A DNA stretch of 64,000 nucleotides. It comes from Scolanthus callimorphus (Eukaryota > Cnidaria > Anthozoa > Actiniaria > Edwardsiidae). The stretch lies in NCBI GenBank assembly GCA_033964015.1, contig CM066921.1, positions 27,633,355 through 27,697,354 on the forward strand, written 5' to 3'. The position numbers and the translations under genes are program-made. Under the pieces are notes generated by a model. That model searched no databases. It had not been told where the DNA came from and saw nothing but the letters and a program-made list of their open reading frames with translations. Positions 1 to 7,787 of this stretch are shown here, piece after piece. The stretch's first letter is position 1, and each line of letters starts with the position of its first letter.

Positions 1-1
1 C

Positions 2-103
2 CCACAGTGCTTTAGCATCGATCGCCTCGATGATAGCCAGGGCCACTACAAGTGGAACGTAAGGCTGACGTGCCTCAGTTGCAATCGACGGCACAAGCGT
101 TAA
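2..103 (+). CDS. C-terminal end of an HNH-type nuclease domain (5' cut by window)
   Basis: The plus-strand frame from base 2 is open for 33 codons and stops with TAA at 101-103. The peptide ends in SIDRLDDSQGHYKWN followed by VRLTCLSCNRRHKR. The order D-R-x-D, G-H, N-V, then C-x-x-C-N-x-x-H is what the second half of an HNH/McrA-type beta-beta-alpha metal finger looks like: an Asn after the GH pair, paired cysteines, and a final CN..H. HNH modules occur as stand-alone nucleases and as tails on larger replication proteins. The gene lies directly next to the viral integrase, tail to tail and 3 bp away, so it probably belongs to the same element. It could be the end of the missing replication gene. 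The domain is seen; the identity of the full protein is not known. Confidence 0.55.
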   Translation, partial: PQCFSIDRLDDSQGHYKWNVRLTCLSCNRRHKR

Positions 104-106
104 GAG

Positions 107-1050
107 TCACGCTACGCGCAGCTGAGAACGAGTGAACGCGTGCTTCGAGTACGCCGTGTAGTACATGACGGGCTGCCCTGGCTCTGTTACCCTCTTCAGT
201 ATAGGGTAAGTCTTGCTCGTCCACCACGGATCGGTCGCGCGGCGTCGGTTCTTCTCCTGCAGGTCTTCCTCGTTCACCGCGATGTAGACCTCGGTACCCA
301 CCTCCAGTGGAACTTCCGCTGGAGGCTTTTCGGCAATGAGCGGCACGCGCTTCATCTCAATGGCCTCTGCAGGTGCTAGTCCAGTCATGCGCGTCCTTGT
401 CCTGTTGATGTCTGTAATAACAATGGGCAGGGCAGACACCCACTCGCGGTTTGTTTTGCCCGATGCGAGCTCTTTCGAGTACTGCGCACGAAACAGGCGC
501 TGCGCCAGCCAGCGGTGAAATGACTCGGCGAACGCCTGGCTTCTGTGATGACCAGGCTCGGCTCGTCGTATTTCTACTCCGTGATCGGTCAGAAGCTTAG
601 TGGTCGCCCCCTTGAATTCTGTTCCGTCATCCACCATCAAGACTTTCGGCCAGGTCAGGGGTCCTTCCGCGTAAATGCTGGCAAGCTCGCGCGAGACAAC
701 GGCCGCGGTTTTTGTTTTCAGTGGACGAGCTGCCTTGAAGCGGGAGGCGACGTCGACAACAGTGAGAGCATACTTGTACCGCGGTCGGTCGGTAGGAAGA
801 GAAGGTCCGACTGGTGAATACGGTTGGGTGTCTGTTCGGAGAAATGAGCGTACGTGATAGGTGGAGGAATCGCCTGTGTGTAGCCGCCAACGGGCTGCGC
901 GGTGACCCACTTGCGCACTCTGTCTATCGAAGCCGACCCCTTAGGGAGTTTAGCGTGTAGGGCGGTCACTCCCTGAAATCCGCCTCTGACATAGTAGATA
1001 GGACGGAGAAATGCATCGAGTTCTTCATCAGACATGCGTTTTGCTGCCAT
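107..1050 (-). CDS. Polinton-type DDE integrase, frameshifted
   Basis: Two overlapping minus-strand frames together cover one retroviral-type integrase of about 310 aa. The chosen start is the ATG at 1048-1050 (MAAKRMSDEELD). The N-terminal part carries the first acidic residue in HQSDLLFLP. The second frame carries VDDGTEFKG (second Asp) and, about 34 residues later, SQAFAESFHRWL (catalytic Glu). The C-terminus (YIAV..RRATDPWW..YPILKRV) looks like the SH3-like tail of Polinton integrases. In this family the enzyme inserts linear viral DNA into host chromosomes. The frame changes inside three tandem CGGT copies at 782-793. All three catalytic residues survive on either side, so the break is a small indel, natural or a read error. 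It is the last gene of the minus-strand block and ends 3 bp from the HNH tail. Confidence 0.85.
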
Positions 1051-1319
1051 TGTGACTCGACTATGTATTGCAGCAGGTCTATCAATCTCCAACAGGCGGT
1101 CGCAGTTTGTTCGGATAATGCCGAGGCAGTCTTCCTGAGGTCGGTAGGCCCTTGGAGGACGACGAGCGCGAATCTCGTGATACTCGCACTGTCTGCGCGC
1201 CACACGTCGAGGCTTCGATTCGCAATCTCGCCAAAGTCACGCAGTCCACCAGCAATCTTGTCACGTTTAGCGGCAGCGGCCACTTCGTGCATAGCACACC
1301 ACAACTGTTCAGCTATCAT
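966..1319 (-). CDS. Doubtful small ORF upstream of integrase
   Basis: An open frame of 117 codons begins MIAEQLWCAMHEVAAAAKRD and overlaps the integrase start by about 85 bp. Its first half is Ala-rich and could be helical; the second half looks unstructured. I recognise no family. It fills the otherwise empty 1,051-1,364 gap between the integrase and the 141-aa gene, where this compact element would be expected to have a gene. The overlapping frames of similar length mean it may be chance. A competing frame (718-1203) would extend the integrase by 51 residues instead. Confidence 0.25.
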   Translation of the reverse strand: MIAEQLWCAMHEVAAAAKRDKIAGGLRDFGEIANRSLDVWRADSASITRFALVVLQGPTDLRKTASALSEQTATACWRLIDLLQYIVESQWQQNACLMKNSMHFSVLSTMSEADFRE

Positions 1320-1364
1320 GATTGCTTTGCAATCCGCGATGCAGAAAAAGGGACACGGTTCAAA

Positions 1365-1790
1365 TTACAGGAACCGGCTAGCAGTATAACCGAGGGCGAG
1401 AGCGCCCGCGCCAATGTAAGCGAGCTCAGCATTTTTCTGCGGCTCACTTGGCGTGTAGTAGTCTGATAACTGGGGAGCATGCGTGTGTGTATACACTGCG
1501 TCGTTAGGGCGGGTCTGATTGTGAAGTTTTAGGGCGTAATCTGTGTCTGTAAAGTTCTGTTTTGCGAGGGCTAACTTCTCGCGATTTTGTGCTTCCCAGT
1601 CGAGAAATTTCTGTTTTTGCTGCTGCCAACGTGCATAATCTCGCTGGTATTTCTCAAGAGCCTTGTCATGTCTTTCCTTTTCCTCCAAGGAACCGTGATC
1701 ACTAGAAAGGTATTTTGCGAGATAATTTCCACCTACGAATGCCGTTGCATTCAAGACGGCACCACCTACCAAGATTGCAATAGAAGCCAT
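1365..1790 (-). CDS. 141-aa two-ended membrane protein of the viral element
   Basis: The protein has an N-terminal hydrophobic segment (about residues 3-25, IAILVGGAVLNATAF) and a charged helical middle (36-80, rich in K, R, E, Q and W). A Pro/Tyr linker with QLSDYYTPSEPQKN (about 106-121) follows, then a second hydrophobic stretch at the C-terminus (123-140). This is the shape of a small membrane-anchored virion or egress protein. The family looks conserved in comparable cnidarian elements, but I know of no function. It lies 40 bp from the 74-aa gene in the same tight minus-strand series, so it is probably part of the late or structural set. The only ATG giving the hydrophobic head is at 1790. 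Confidence 0.7.
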   Translation of the reverse strand: MASIAILVGGAVLNATAFVGGNYLAKYLSSDHGSLEEKERHDKALEKYQRDYARWQQQKQKFLDWEAQNREKLALAKQNFTDTDYALKLHNQTRPNDAVYTHTHAPQLSDYYTPSEPQKNAELAYIGAGALALGYTASRFL

Positions 1791-1830
1791 TATATTCGAA
1801 ACTACCGTAATCTATCTAAATGCACGTAAA

Positions 1831-2055
1831 TCAGACAGGAAGGATCTTCTGGTCCTCAAGATAGCTCTTCAAGGTAACAGCCCCGGCAATCGCAGCCGTC
1901 ATTTTCGCGTAATTCATAGCGTTGGCCGAGGGATCTCTCGTGAAATCTTCGCGTAGGACTTTTCTCCCGATCCAACCAATACCCGCCACCAAGCCGGTAA
2001 TAACGGCGGCGTCAGTGACCGTCTTCATAAACTTGTTTTGCTGTGTCGTCGACAT
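1831..2055 (-). CDS. 74-aa hydrophobic protein of the viral element
   Basis: Short ORF beginning MSTTQQNKFMKTVTD and ending YLEDQKILPV. Two hydrophobic segments (about residues 16-31 and 51-66) are joined by a charged loop with a DPSANAMNYAK motif. The small size and two predicted membrane helices recall holin- or viroporin-like and minor capsid membrane proteins, but that is inference from shape only. It sits 40 bp upstream of the 141-aa gene and 49 bp downstream of the 170-aa gene, same strand. The clean length, the strong polar-hydrophobic alternation and the position argue that it is a real gene. Confidence 0.65.
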   Translation of the reverse strand: MSTTQQNKFMKTVTDAAVITGLVAGIGWIGRKVLREDFTRDPSANAMNYAKMTAAIAGAVTLKSYLEDQKILPV

Positions 2056-2104
2056 AGTTGTATAGCTGTCTGCGCTTCTCGTGTTTAATTCGATGGAACA
2101 TCTG

Positions 2105-2617
2105 CTACTCCATAGCTAAGAGCCGGGACTTTGGCCTAGCGGGGGTCACCGGGTCGGCACGCGGAACCGTCGGAGGAGGCACCGCCGCTGGCGATGGGAC
2201 ATCGGCTGAGTTGCTAGCTGTTGTCCGAGAGAATGCCGCGCTCAGTTTTTGTCTTGCAGCAGAGCTGTTAACGTAAATGCCGACAAGAGACACAATGAGG
2301 CCAGCTACTCCGATAACTGTGCTTGCTGACCAGCCGTCTGGTTCTGGTGTGTGCTCATCGAATCCAGCTGACTCAACTGCTATAGATTCGAACGGCTGCG
2401 GATCCTTGATCACCTTTTCTTGTTGGGCAACCTTCTTTTTTGCGCGGTTGGCGCGGTTCCACTCTGCCAGTCGCTTTCCAGCTTCCACACGCCCTGGGTG
2501 CTTAGGTCGCGTGGCGGGCGGCTCTGGGCTTGTGATTCTCTCTACTTTTTCTTGCACAGGTTCCTGTGCAGATTCGTGAACAGGTTGTTCGATATTTTCT
2601 TCGGTAGGTTCCGTCAT
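2105..2617 (-). CDS. 170-aa single-pass membrane protein, acidic head and proline-rich tail
   Basis: Residues 1-35 are Glu/Pro-rich with near-repeats of the type EQPVHES, QEPVQEK. A basic segment follows (about 39-62, PGRVEAGKRLAEWNRANRAK), then an acidic stretch, one membrane helix (about 98-116, STVIGVAGLIVSLVGIYV) and a Pro/Ala-rich tail. The basic block before the helix could bind DNA or anchor to the capsid floor; this is inferred. No catalytic motif is visible. It lies between the 74-aa and 177-aa genes, with 49- and 69-bp gaps, in the minus-strand block. It is one of five proteins of the element with long hydrophobic segments. Confidence 0.65.
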   Translation of the reverse strand: MTEPTEENIEQPVHESAQEPVQEKVERITSPEPPATRPKHPGRVEAGKRLAEWNRANRAKKKVAQQEKVIKDPQPFESIAVESAGFDEHTPEPDGWSASTVIGVAGLIVSLVGIYVNSSAARQKLSAAFSRTTASNSADVPSPAAVPPPTVPRADPVTPARPKSRLLAME

Positions 2618-2686
2618 TTTGTCGCTTAAGTCGCAACGATAATTGATGAAGTTGTGAGAAAAAGGGGGTGAACTTTAAATAGGCGT

Positions 2687-3220
2687 CTATTCCAGTGACG
2701 TCATCTCGACATCGCCGTCCGCGACGTTTTCATCCGTAACCTGGTCTGGCAACAATGACGGGACGTTTACGTGACGCGCGACATGCAAAGCTCCTACAGC
2801 CAAAGCCATCAAACGACCGCAGCGCAGAGAGAGACTTCCACAGAGGGTGCGAAGCTCATTGTTAATGATGTAGTCGGACACGAGATCACTATGCAGATCA
2901 TCCACACTGTCTATAGGAAGAGCCATGCCAACTAACTTGGTGGTCAGCTTTAGGAAGCTGTCTGCTAGCGCATCGGTTGTACGGCTCGCCAAAGCGGTTT
3001 CGTACCACTTCGCGTACTTTTTCGCCTCGTCCGCGCTCATCAGTTTGACCTCGTCGTGAGTAAGGGCCTTGCCCACCATTTCTTTCGACTTTCCGGAGGC
3101 AACAAGAATAGCAAGCTTTTCTCGTGCGTCTTCTGCTTCAGCTATTTCCTTGGGAACAACCATCTCGACATCTGTCACGCTGGGTCCCAGCAAACTCTCA
3201 AGGTATTGGTCGTCCATCAT
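2687..3220 (-). CDS. 177-aa protein of unknown function, next to packaging ATPase
   Basis: The frame is open upstream to 3508, but the likely start is the tandem ATG at 3220 (MMDDQYLESLLG). There the coding character begins, and a palindromic AT-rich promoter-like site lies just upstream; the longer version would overlap the ATPase. The protein is largely helical: an acidic N-terminus, a middle with SADEAKKYAKWYETALA, a motif NNELRTLCGSLSLRCGRLMALAVGAL (about 128-153, partly hydrophobic), and an acidic C-terminus. No known domain is recognised. It is encoded immediately downstream of the ATPase, so a role in assembly or packaging is plausible but only inferred. Confidence 0.6.
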   Translation of the reverse strand: MMDDQYLESLLGPSVTDVEMVVPKEIAEAEDAREKLAILVASGKSKEMVGKALTHDEVKLMSADEAKKYAKWYETALASRTTDALADSFLKLTTKLVGMALPIDSVDDLHSDLVSDYIINNELRTLCGSLSLRCGRLMALAVGALHVARHVNVPSLLPDQVTDENVADGDVEMTSLE

Positions 3221-3236
3221 TGTGGCGTTACACGCA

Positions 3237-3254
3237 TATATATGTACATATATA
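3237..3254. promoter_or_regulatory. 18-bp perfect AT-rich palindrome, probable promoter of the 177-aa gene
   Basis: TATATATGTACATATATA is a perfect palindrome centred on GTAC. It lies between the ATPase stop (3274) and the 177-aa start (3220). It supplies TATA-like sequence on the minus strand, roughly 17-34 nt before the ATG. The 10-mer CGTGTAACGC (minus strand) sits between it and the ATG. Confidence 0.4.
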
Positions 3255-3273
3255 GTACACGCAGTGTATATGT

Positions 3274-3885
3274 TCAACTCCGCAGAGCTATGGTATAAGG
3301 GTGGCGCAACGAAAACTCTAACTTCGAAAACTTCTGTCTCTTTAGGGCCGCCATGTAATCTTTCATCTGCTCCTCCGACAACTCCGCCCCATAGTCGTGC
3401 AGGATTGCTTTGAGGTCGGCCTTGCTCGGCGTATAGAAGACCACCAAGGCCGCGATGTTTTCGCGAAAGGGCTTGGTGATGCTGGTGAGCTGTTGCGTTA
3501 TCACCCACACGCTTATTCCAATATGCCGCGCGCTAAAGGCTAGACTTACCAGCTGATCCGAGCGCTTTTTGACGTCTTTCGATGCGGCGCAGTCGTCGAG
3601 AATAATGAGCGTGTTGGTTCCTTCAAACACAATCGAGATAAAGTGTAACCACTTGTCAATATCGCAGCTGCCTGCAGCAGCCTGCGGCGTAATGACAAAC
3701 ATACGATTATCGCCTACGCCAAAGTCGTCGTACGTTTTGTTGTGAACAAAGGTGGGACAGAGGAGCACGATGTAGTCGAACTTTCCCCTGAAAGGGCCGC
3801 GAAGCTGATTGACAAGATAGCGAGTTTTACCGCTTGCCGTGGGCCCAACAATAAGGGCGTTGAAAGGAATATACTTGGGATCCAT
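3274..3885 (-). CDS. A32-like genome packaging ATPase (FtsK/HerA superfamily)
   Basis: An intact 203-aa ORF. The Walker A motif GPTASGKT is at residues 14-21. Walker B follows the hydrophobic strand NTLIILDDCA at 91-100, and a sensor/glutamine motif WVITQQ is at 127-132. This order and size match the packaging ATPases of Polintons, virophages and adenovirus-like elements, which pump linear dsDNA into preformed capsids using ATP. It lies 28 bp downstream of the capsid gene, the usual neighbour. The start at 3885 gives a normal N-terminus just before the Walker A strand. This is the least damaged hallmark gene, and it supports assignment of the whole block to a Polinton-like virus. Confidence 0.88.
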   Translation of the reverse strand: MDPKYIPFNALIVGPTASGKTRYLVNQLRGPFRGKFDYIVLLCPTFVHNKTYDDFGVGDNRMFVITPQAAAGSCDIDKWLHFISIVFEGTNTLIILDDCAASKDVKKRSDQLVSLAFSARHIGISVWVITQQLTSITKPFRENIAALVVFYTPSKADLKAILHDYGAELSEEQMKDYMAALKRQKFSKLEFSLRHPYTIALRS

Positions 3886-3891
3886 GCTGTT

Positions 3892-3901
3892 GCGTTACAC
3901 G
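3892..3901 (-). promoter_or_regulatory. Shared 10-mer CGTGTAACGC just upstream of the ATPase start
   Basis: Read on the minus strand, CGTGTAACGC ends 6 nt before the ATPase ATG. The same 10-mer (3225-3234) ends 4 nt before the 177-aa gene ATG. Two exact copies at equivalent positions of neighbouring genes suggest a leader or initiator element. I did not see it before the other starts. Confidence 0.3.
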
Positions 3902-3912
3902 TTGTGTAAACT

Positions 3913-5159
3913 CTAGTACTGGATAGACTCTAGCTGACCGTTCATAAGGTTCATCTGGGCGTCGGCTACCACGAACATATGGCAGTTGATATTCCCCGTG
4001 CCGCTCGCTTTGCGTTTAATCTCGAGGTGCACTCCATCGCGAGTGTTGACCAGCCTTAGGCCGCCGCCATGAATGTCGCCGTCGTCTGTTGTCCTGAGGT
4101 CGATCCAGAGGGCGAACTTGTCGTCGCCGTAGAAGGACTCGGGATTTACGTTGACGCTTCGTGTCGCCACGCCGCTTGCAAACCGTCGTTTTGCCTCCTT
4201 CCAGAAATCGGTAGGCCGAAGTCCCTGGCTGTAAACCTTGTTTGGCATGCCGTCTATTGTGACCCGCACGCCCTTTATGTCGGGGAAGACGAATTTCTCA
4301 GAGTCGCGCGTCCCAGCCGTGTACGGCTCTACGAAGAGCAGCAGTAGGCCGGTCAGGGATCTGCGAGGCAGGTTTATGCTCTCGTTGATTATGCTGTCGT
4401 CGCCTTTGCTGATGGCGAAGGTCTTGTGAAGGTTCACCTGCTCGTAGAAGAACGTGGTGCCGTTTCTGTATGCCGAAGCTGCCGCGCGGGCCAGGCTGTC
4501 ATCTCGAAGACTCTCGTACTCGAGTTCCAGATTCGAAATGCTGTAGTTGAGTTTGGCGGCATCAGAGCCCACTACGACTTGCTCGACCGTCGCTAGAGTA
4601 ATCTCAAAGAGCAGCGCTTCTGACAGGGCTCGAGGGTACAACACTCCGTGGTCGCAAAGCAGCGGGTGGTCGAGCGGGATGACGTACTTTTGTCCATGCG
4701 CAACGTTGAGCGCATTTTCCTTTGCGTTATTGGTGACCTTGTCCCCAGCTTTGGAGCGGAGCTTTCTCATATTCGCGGACTGAATCCCTTGCTCTAAACG
4801 GTCTGCTCTTTCGTTCTCCGACAGATAAAGCTCCTGGTATGTCGTGAACAGATCGTAACGGTTAGTATCTTGAAGCGTTTCTCCTGCAAACGAGACTTTG
4901 AGCCGACTCACCAGATTCCGCCCGACATTGTTCACGACGGTGTTGTTTGCATGTCCCGATGTGGCGAGGTCGAAGCCCACCTTCAGCGAGCGGGGACTAG
5001 CGTGACGCCCTCGGAAAGCTTCGGCACGGTGATGTACAAGGTGTCGCCGGGCGAGGCCGTGGACGGATTGAGAGTTACTCGGTGTACGGTTCTCTCGGCC
5101 TTTAGGCCTCGGGGAATTTTTGGCGTTCTCTGCGGATCGAGTTTTTCACTTACGGACAT
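3913..5159 (-). CDS. Probable double-jelly-roll major capsid protein, frameshifted
   Basis: Two minus-strand frames join near 4,980-4,990. The first runs from an ATG at 5159 (MSVSEKLDPQRTPKIPRG) to a stop at 4983. The second (3913-4980) is open for 355 codons but has no ATG at its head, so it must continue the first. Together they give about 414 aa, in the size range of small double-jelly-roll capsid proteins. The sequence is beta-rich. It includes GHANNTVVNNVGRNL, an internal RNLVSRLKV strand, IPLDHPLLCDHGV, SEKFVFPDIKGV and a Gly-rich end (IHGGGLRLVNT, then ASGTGNINCHMFVV). Position directly upstream of the packaging ATPase is typical. The capsid role rests on context and fold-like character, not on a decisive motif. 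The adjacent 534-aa protein is the alternative candidate. Confidence 0.65.
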
Positions 5160-5218
5160 ATTGCTTGTTCGTTTATGGTGCGAACTGTTAGACACGTCTA
5201 AAACGAACGCCATACAAA
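5160..5218. promoter_or_regulatory. 59-bp divergent promoter region
   Basis: This gap separates the start of the capsid gene (minus, 5159) from the start of the 310-aa gene (plus, 5219). Both 5' ends face it, so it must hold both promoters. I see no canonical TATA box. It has short A/T-rich stretches and a GACACGTC-like core. Confidence 0.35.
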
Positions 5219-6151
5219 ATGGACGTTGACATAGGCGATAATGATACTGTTGCTTCGCAACATGTGGGCCCCTCTGAGGAAGACGTCGACGAGACCACGC
5301 CCCTGATACCCTTCGATAACGGAGCGGACGACACTGGGGGCGGAGAACTGATACCAATGACAAGCACGTCCACGCGGGCGGGTACGCATCATGCCGAGAC
5401 CTCGTTCACGGCGGAGGGCGCAGCCAGACGGCTTGGCCTTGAAGCTCTCAGAGAGACATATCCAGACCTCAACGAAAACCTGGTTCGCTTTACTTCCGAC
5501 GACCGAGGCAAAATACAGGTTGAGCTTCGCAACCTCGGCAAGGGTGGGTGGACGAAGCCGAGACAGCTGTTTAACGAGAACGGGAGCGTTCGTCAAGACG
5601 TGGTGAAGCTAAAGGGATTCCGACTAGCAATGGGCTCTATACGGGAAATTCAGACCGAAAATACAGCGCGCATAGACGAATTGCGACAGGCTTTAGAAAC
5701 AGACCGCGAGGCCATCGAGGATCCGAGCACAACCGAGCACAACCGCCAAGAGGCCGAGGAGCGCAATAGCGAAAGGCTGTCTGAGATCGACGAGCTTGAG
5801 CGCGAGAACCAAGACCTCGAAAACCGGAAGCCGCTACGTGAGCGGATAAAGGCTATCTTTAAGAAGTACGGTTTCACCATCGCCGCTGTTGGGGTGGCTG
5901 TAGCTACGACCATTGGTGCCATCGTATCGTCTCTTAGTAAGACCCTCGCGACCGTCGCCAAGGGGCTGGGAAACGGGCTGAAGGCGATCGGCAAAAAGCT
6001 GGGCGATTTGTTGCCTGGCTTGATAGGCACGATCGCGAACTTCGTGTTTCGGGCAGCGGGTGAGGCTCTCAAATTCCTCGGCGAAAATGCATGGCTCCTT
6101 GTTCTGGCCGTGACCGCCTTTCTTGTTCGCCGCAATCAGCGAAAGAAGTAA
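5219..6151 (+). CDS. 310-aa coiled-coil plus membrane-active tail protein
   Basis: The N-terminal 60 residues are acidic and include DETTPLIPFD and GGELIPMTSTS. A folded-looking segment follows (about 75-125). A coiled coil rich in E, R and N occupies about 125-200, with ENTARIDELRQALETDRE near its start. From about 205 a basic amphipathic stretch (RERIKAIFKKYG) leads into a long hydrophobic half: an Ala/Gly-rich helix, a GKGLGNGLKAIGKKLGDLL amphipathic run, a second helix, and a terminal helix (WLLVLAVTAFLV) with a basic end. This resembles membrane-penetration or internal-membrane virion proteins. It is transcribed divergently from the capsid gene, and its stop overlaps the 534-aa gene stop by 16 bp tail to tail. 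The function is inferred. Confidence 0.7.
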   Translation: MDVDIGDNDTVASQHVGPSEEDVDETTPLIPFDNGADDTGGGELIPMTSTSTRAGTHHAETSFTAEGAARRLGLEALRETYPDLNENLVRFTSDDRGKIQVELRNLGKGGWTKPRQLFNENGSVRQDVVKLKGFRLAMGSIREIQTENTARIDELRQALETDREAIEDPSTTEHNRQEAEERNSERLSEIDELERENQDLENRKPLRERIKAIFKKYGFTIAAVGVAVATTIGAIVSSLSKTLATVAKGLGNGLKAIGKKLGDLLPGLIGTIANFVFRAAGEALKFLGENAWLLVLAVTAFLVRRNQRKK

Positions 6152-7740
6152 TATGCGGCCGCCACGCCTACAGCTGATAAACCAGCCTTGAGTGCCGCGT
6201 GGTCTCTGTTTTCGTCTATAGCTATAGCGAAGCTATCGCTACTGTCATCTTTAGTTTGCGTGACACTTTTAGGGTGCGTGACAGCTTTTCGTGACACTTT
6301 GGTGACGCGGTGCACTTTAGGCAGACCGCCCGACATATTATGGGCACCCAATCGTTTTGTAGCACCATTGACATTGTCATTCACACCGAGTGCCATCGCT
6401 CTTGTTGCTTTTTGAAGCTCGTTGTTGTAGCCCAACACGCTTTCGGTGTTAATAACCAGGTCAGACGGCAATAGCCACACTCCCGGTGCCACGGCGAGAT
6501 TCAGCCTTACCTTTGCTTCTTGGACGGCTAGCTGGTACCTCTGCACGCTTCGGGCTATGTCGTTTTCGAGAATGGCGTCTTCTAGCAGCTTCCCGAACTC
6601 CTGCTGGGCCTCAATGGCCGAACCACTGCTGCCCGCGATGGATGAGCGTACGTTCACTTGGGCACCTAGCACCGTGTACACGAAGGCCTCTACACTGCGG
6701 TTCAGCCTGCCGAGTCCGGCTTTTGTCAACCCCAAGCCCTTTAATGGCGCGAACCAGCTGTACTGTGCGCCTCCGTGGTCGTCATTGCGTATGAACGACA
6801 CCAGTTTGCCATTGTTGTCCGTCCCGCCTTCGTCCGAGAATAGGTTCAGGTGGTCGGGCCACGTGTCGGCCTCGGTGTCGTACCCGCGTATCACGTACAC
6901 ATTCTGGTAACCAGAACCCGCACCAGTTCCTGGATAGAACACAAACACGTCGCCGAGCCCGTGATTCCGCCCGCCCTGCCAGCGAAAGTCGGGGTTCCGG
7001 GTCAAGCCGAACTCGTTCCACAGGCGCTCTAAACCTGATTTGCTGTACGGGTTGTTTTTCTGAGCAAATGCGTCGTCACCCGGAAGTGCCGCGCCGAGCT
7101 CGTACAATACTCGCCGCGTCGTGAAATAAACGTGAAACCTTAGAAAGCCTCTGATGACGGGGGGAAGATTAACAAAGAGAGGGTCGGTCAGTGACACCCC
7201 GCACCCTGCCGTGGCGCACCAGACGGCGAAGTTGAGTTGCTGTGGGTAGAAGGCGTAGTTGGGCCCCGATAGCCATCTGCGGGACTCTTTGGCGGATTTG
7301 TGAGTCACTACCGTCTCCTTGAATACGTCCCGAACTGCCGACGTGAAGGACTTTTTCGGGGTCACGTAAACCTGGAGAGTGCGTAATAGTGGCGCTATGT
7401 CAGAGGCGTGGCTATCCACCGGCGTGGCAGGGACGGGGTATTTCTTTGTGGGTGAGAATAGCAAGGCTTGGGGAAAGGGCTGCCCAGGGGCGGAAATCCC
7501 AAGATCTTGGAATAGAGCTACTCTATCGTCGTACGGTATGTCCTCGAGCTTTGTCACAGCAGCAGCGTTTGGATCCTTTGCCCATACCCCGTACCAATGA
7601 TGTTTTGAGTTGTACCAACCTATGTACCTTGGATCGTATAATCCCTCGGCATACCAGTCTCTCTCTTCGTGGAATTTCGAGAAATCGGCTTTCGGGTAGG
7701 TCTGTTTGAACTCACCATAGATGGGCGCCTTGTAAGACAT
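6136..7740 (-). CDS. 534-aa orphan protein of the viral element, C-terminal membrane anchor
   Basis: The longest intact ORF of the element. It begins MSYKAPIYGEFKQTYPKADF. Residues 1-75 are Trp/Tyr-rich (WYAEGLYDPRYIGWYNSKHH), and 160-215 are hydrophobic with two Cys. A recognisable core DFRWQGGRNHGLGDVFVFY lies near 258-276. A helical region with many Ala, Gln and Asn (about 345-450: LGAQVNVRSSIAG, then QEFGKLLEDAILEND) follows. A basic Ser/Thr linker precedes a terminal hydrophobic helix (about 515-533) ending YYFFR. I know no function. Size and position between the 310-aa gene and the penton gene suggest a structural protein, possibly a spike, vertex or second coat component. Confidence 0.7.
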   Translation of the reverse strand: MSYKAPIYGEFKQTYPKADFSKFHEERDWYAEGLYDPRYIGWYNSKHHWYGVWAKDPNAAAVTKLEDIPYDDRVALFQDLGISAPGQPFPQALLFSPTKKYPVPATPVDSHASDIAPLLRTLQVYVTPKKSFTSAVRDVFKETVVTHKSAKESRRWLSGPNYAFYPQQLNFAVWCATAGCGVSLTDPLFVNLPPVIRGFLRFHVYFTTRRVLYELGAALPGDDAFAQKNNPYSKSGLERLWNEFGLTRNPDFRWQGGRNHGLGDVFVFYPGTGAGSGYQNVYVIRGYDTEADTWPDHLNLFSDEGGTDNNGKLVSFIRNDDHGGAQYSWFAPLKGLGLTKAGLGRLNRSVEAFVYTVLGAQVNVRSSIAGSSGSAIEAQQEFGKLLEDAILENDIARSVQRYQLAVQEAKVRLNLAVAPGVWLLPSDLVINTESVLGYNNELQKATRAMALGVNDNVNGATKRLGAHNMSGGLPKVHRVTKVSRKAVTHPKSVTQTKDDSSDSFAIAIDENRDHAALKAGLSAVGVAAAYYFFR

Positions 7741-7787
7741 AGTAGTATACTACTCATATTGAACGCTTTTGCGGTTGTGTTCAAAAG
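7741..7787. promoter_or_regulatory. Divergent promoter with a 14-bp palindrome
   Basis: The 47-bp gap between the 534-aa gene (minus, start 7740) and the penton gene (plus, start 7788) begins with AGTAGTATACTACT (7741-7754). This is a perfect palindrome centred on TATA/GTATAC. It is the second AT-rich palindrome placed at a gene start in this element, the other being at 3237-3254. Confidence 0.4.

Noticed and set aside
3221..3508. N-terminal extension of the 177-aa gene to 3508
   Set aside because: It would overlap the ATPase gene antisense-free on the same strand by 230 bp in another frame, and the extra residues lack protein character. The ATG at 3220 fits the promoter-like palindrome.
5198..5596. 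Minus-strand frames opposite the 310-aa gene
   Set aside because: Shadow of a strongly coding plus-strand gene. Only the 4983-5159 part is kept, as the capsid N-terminus.
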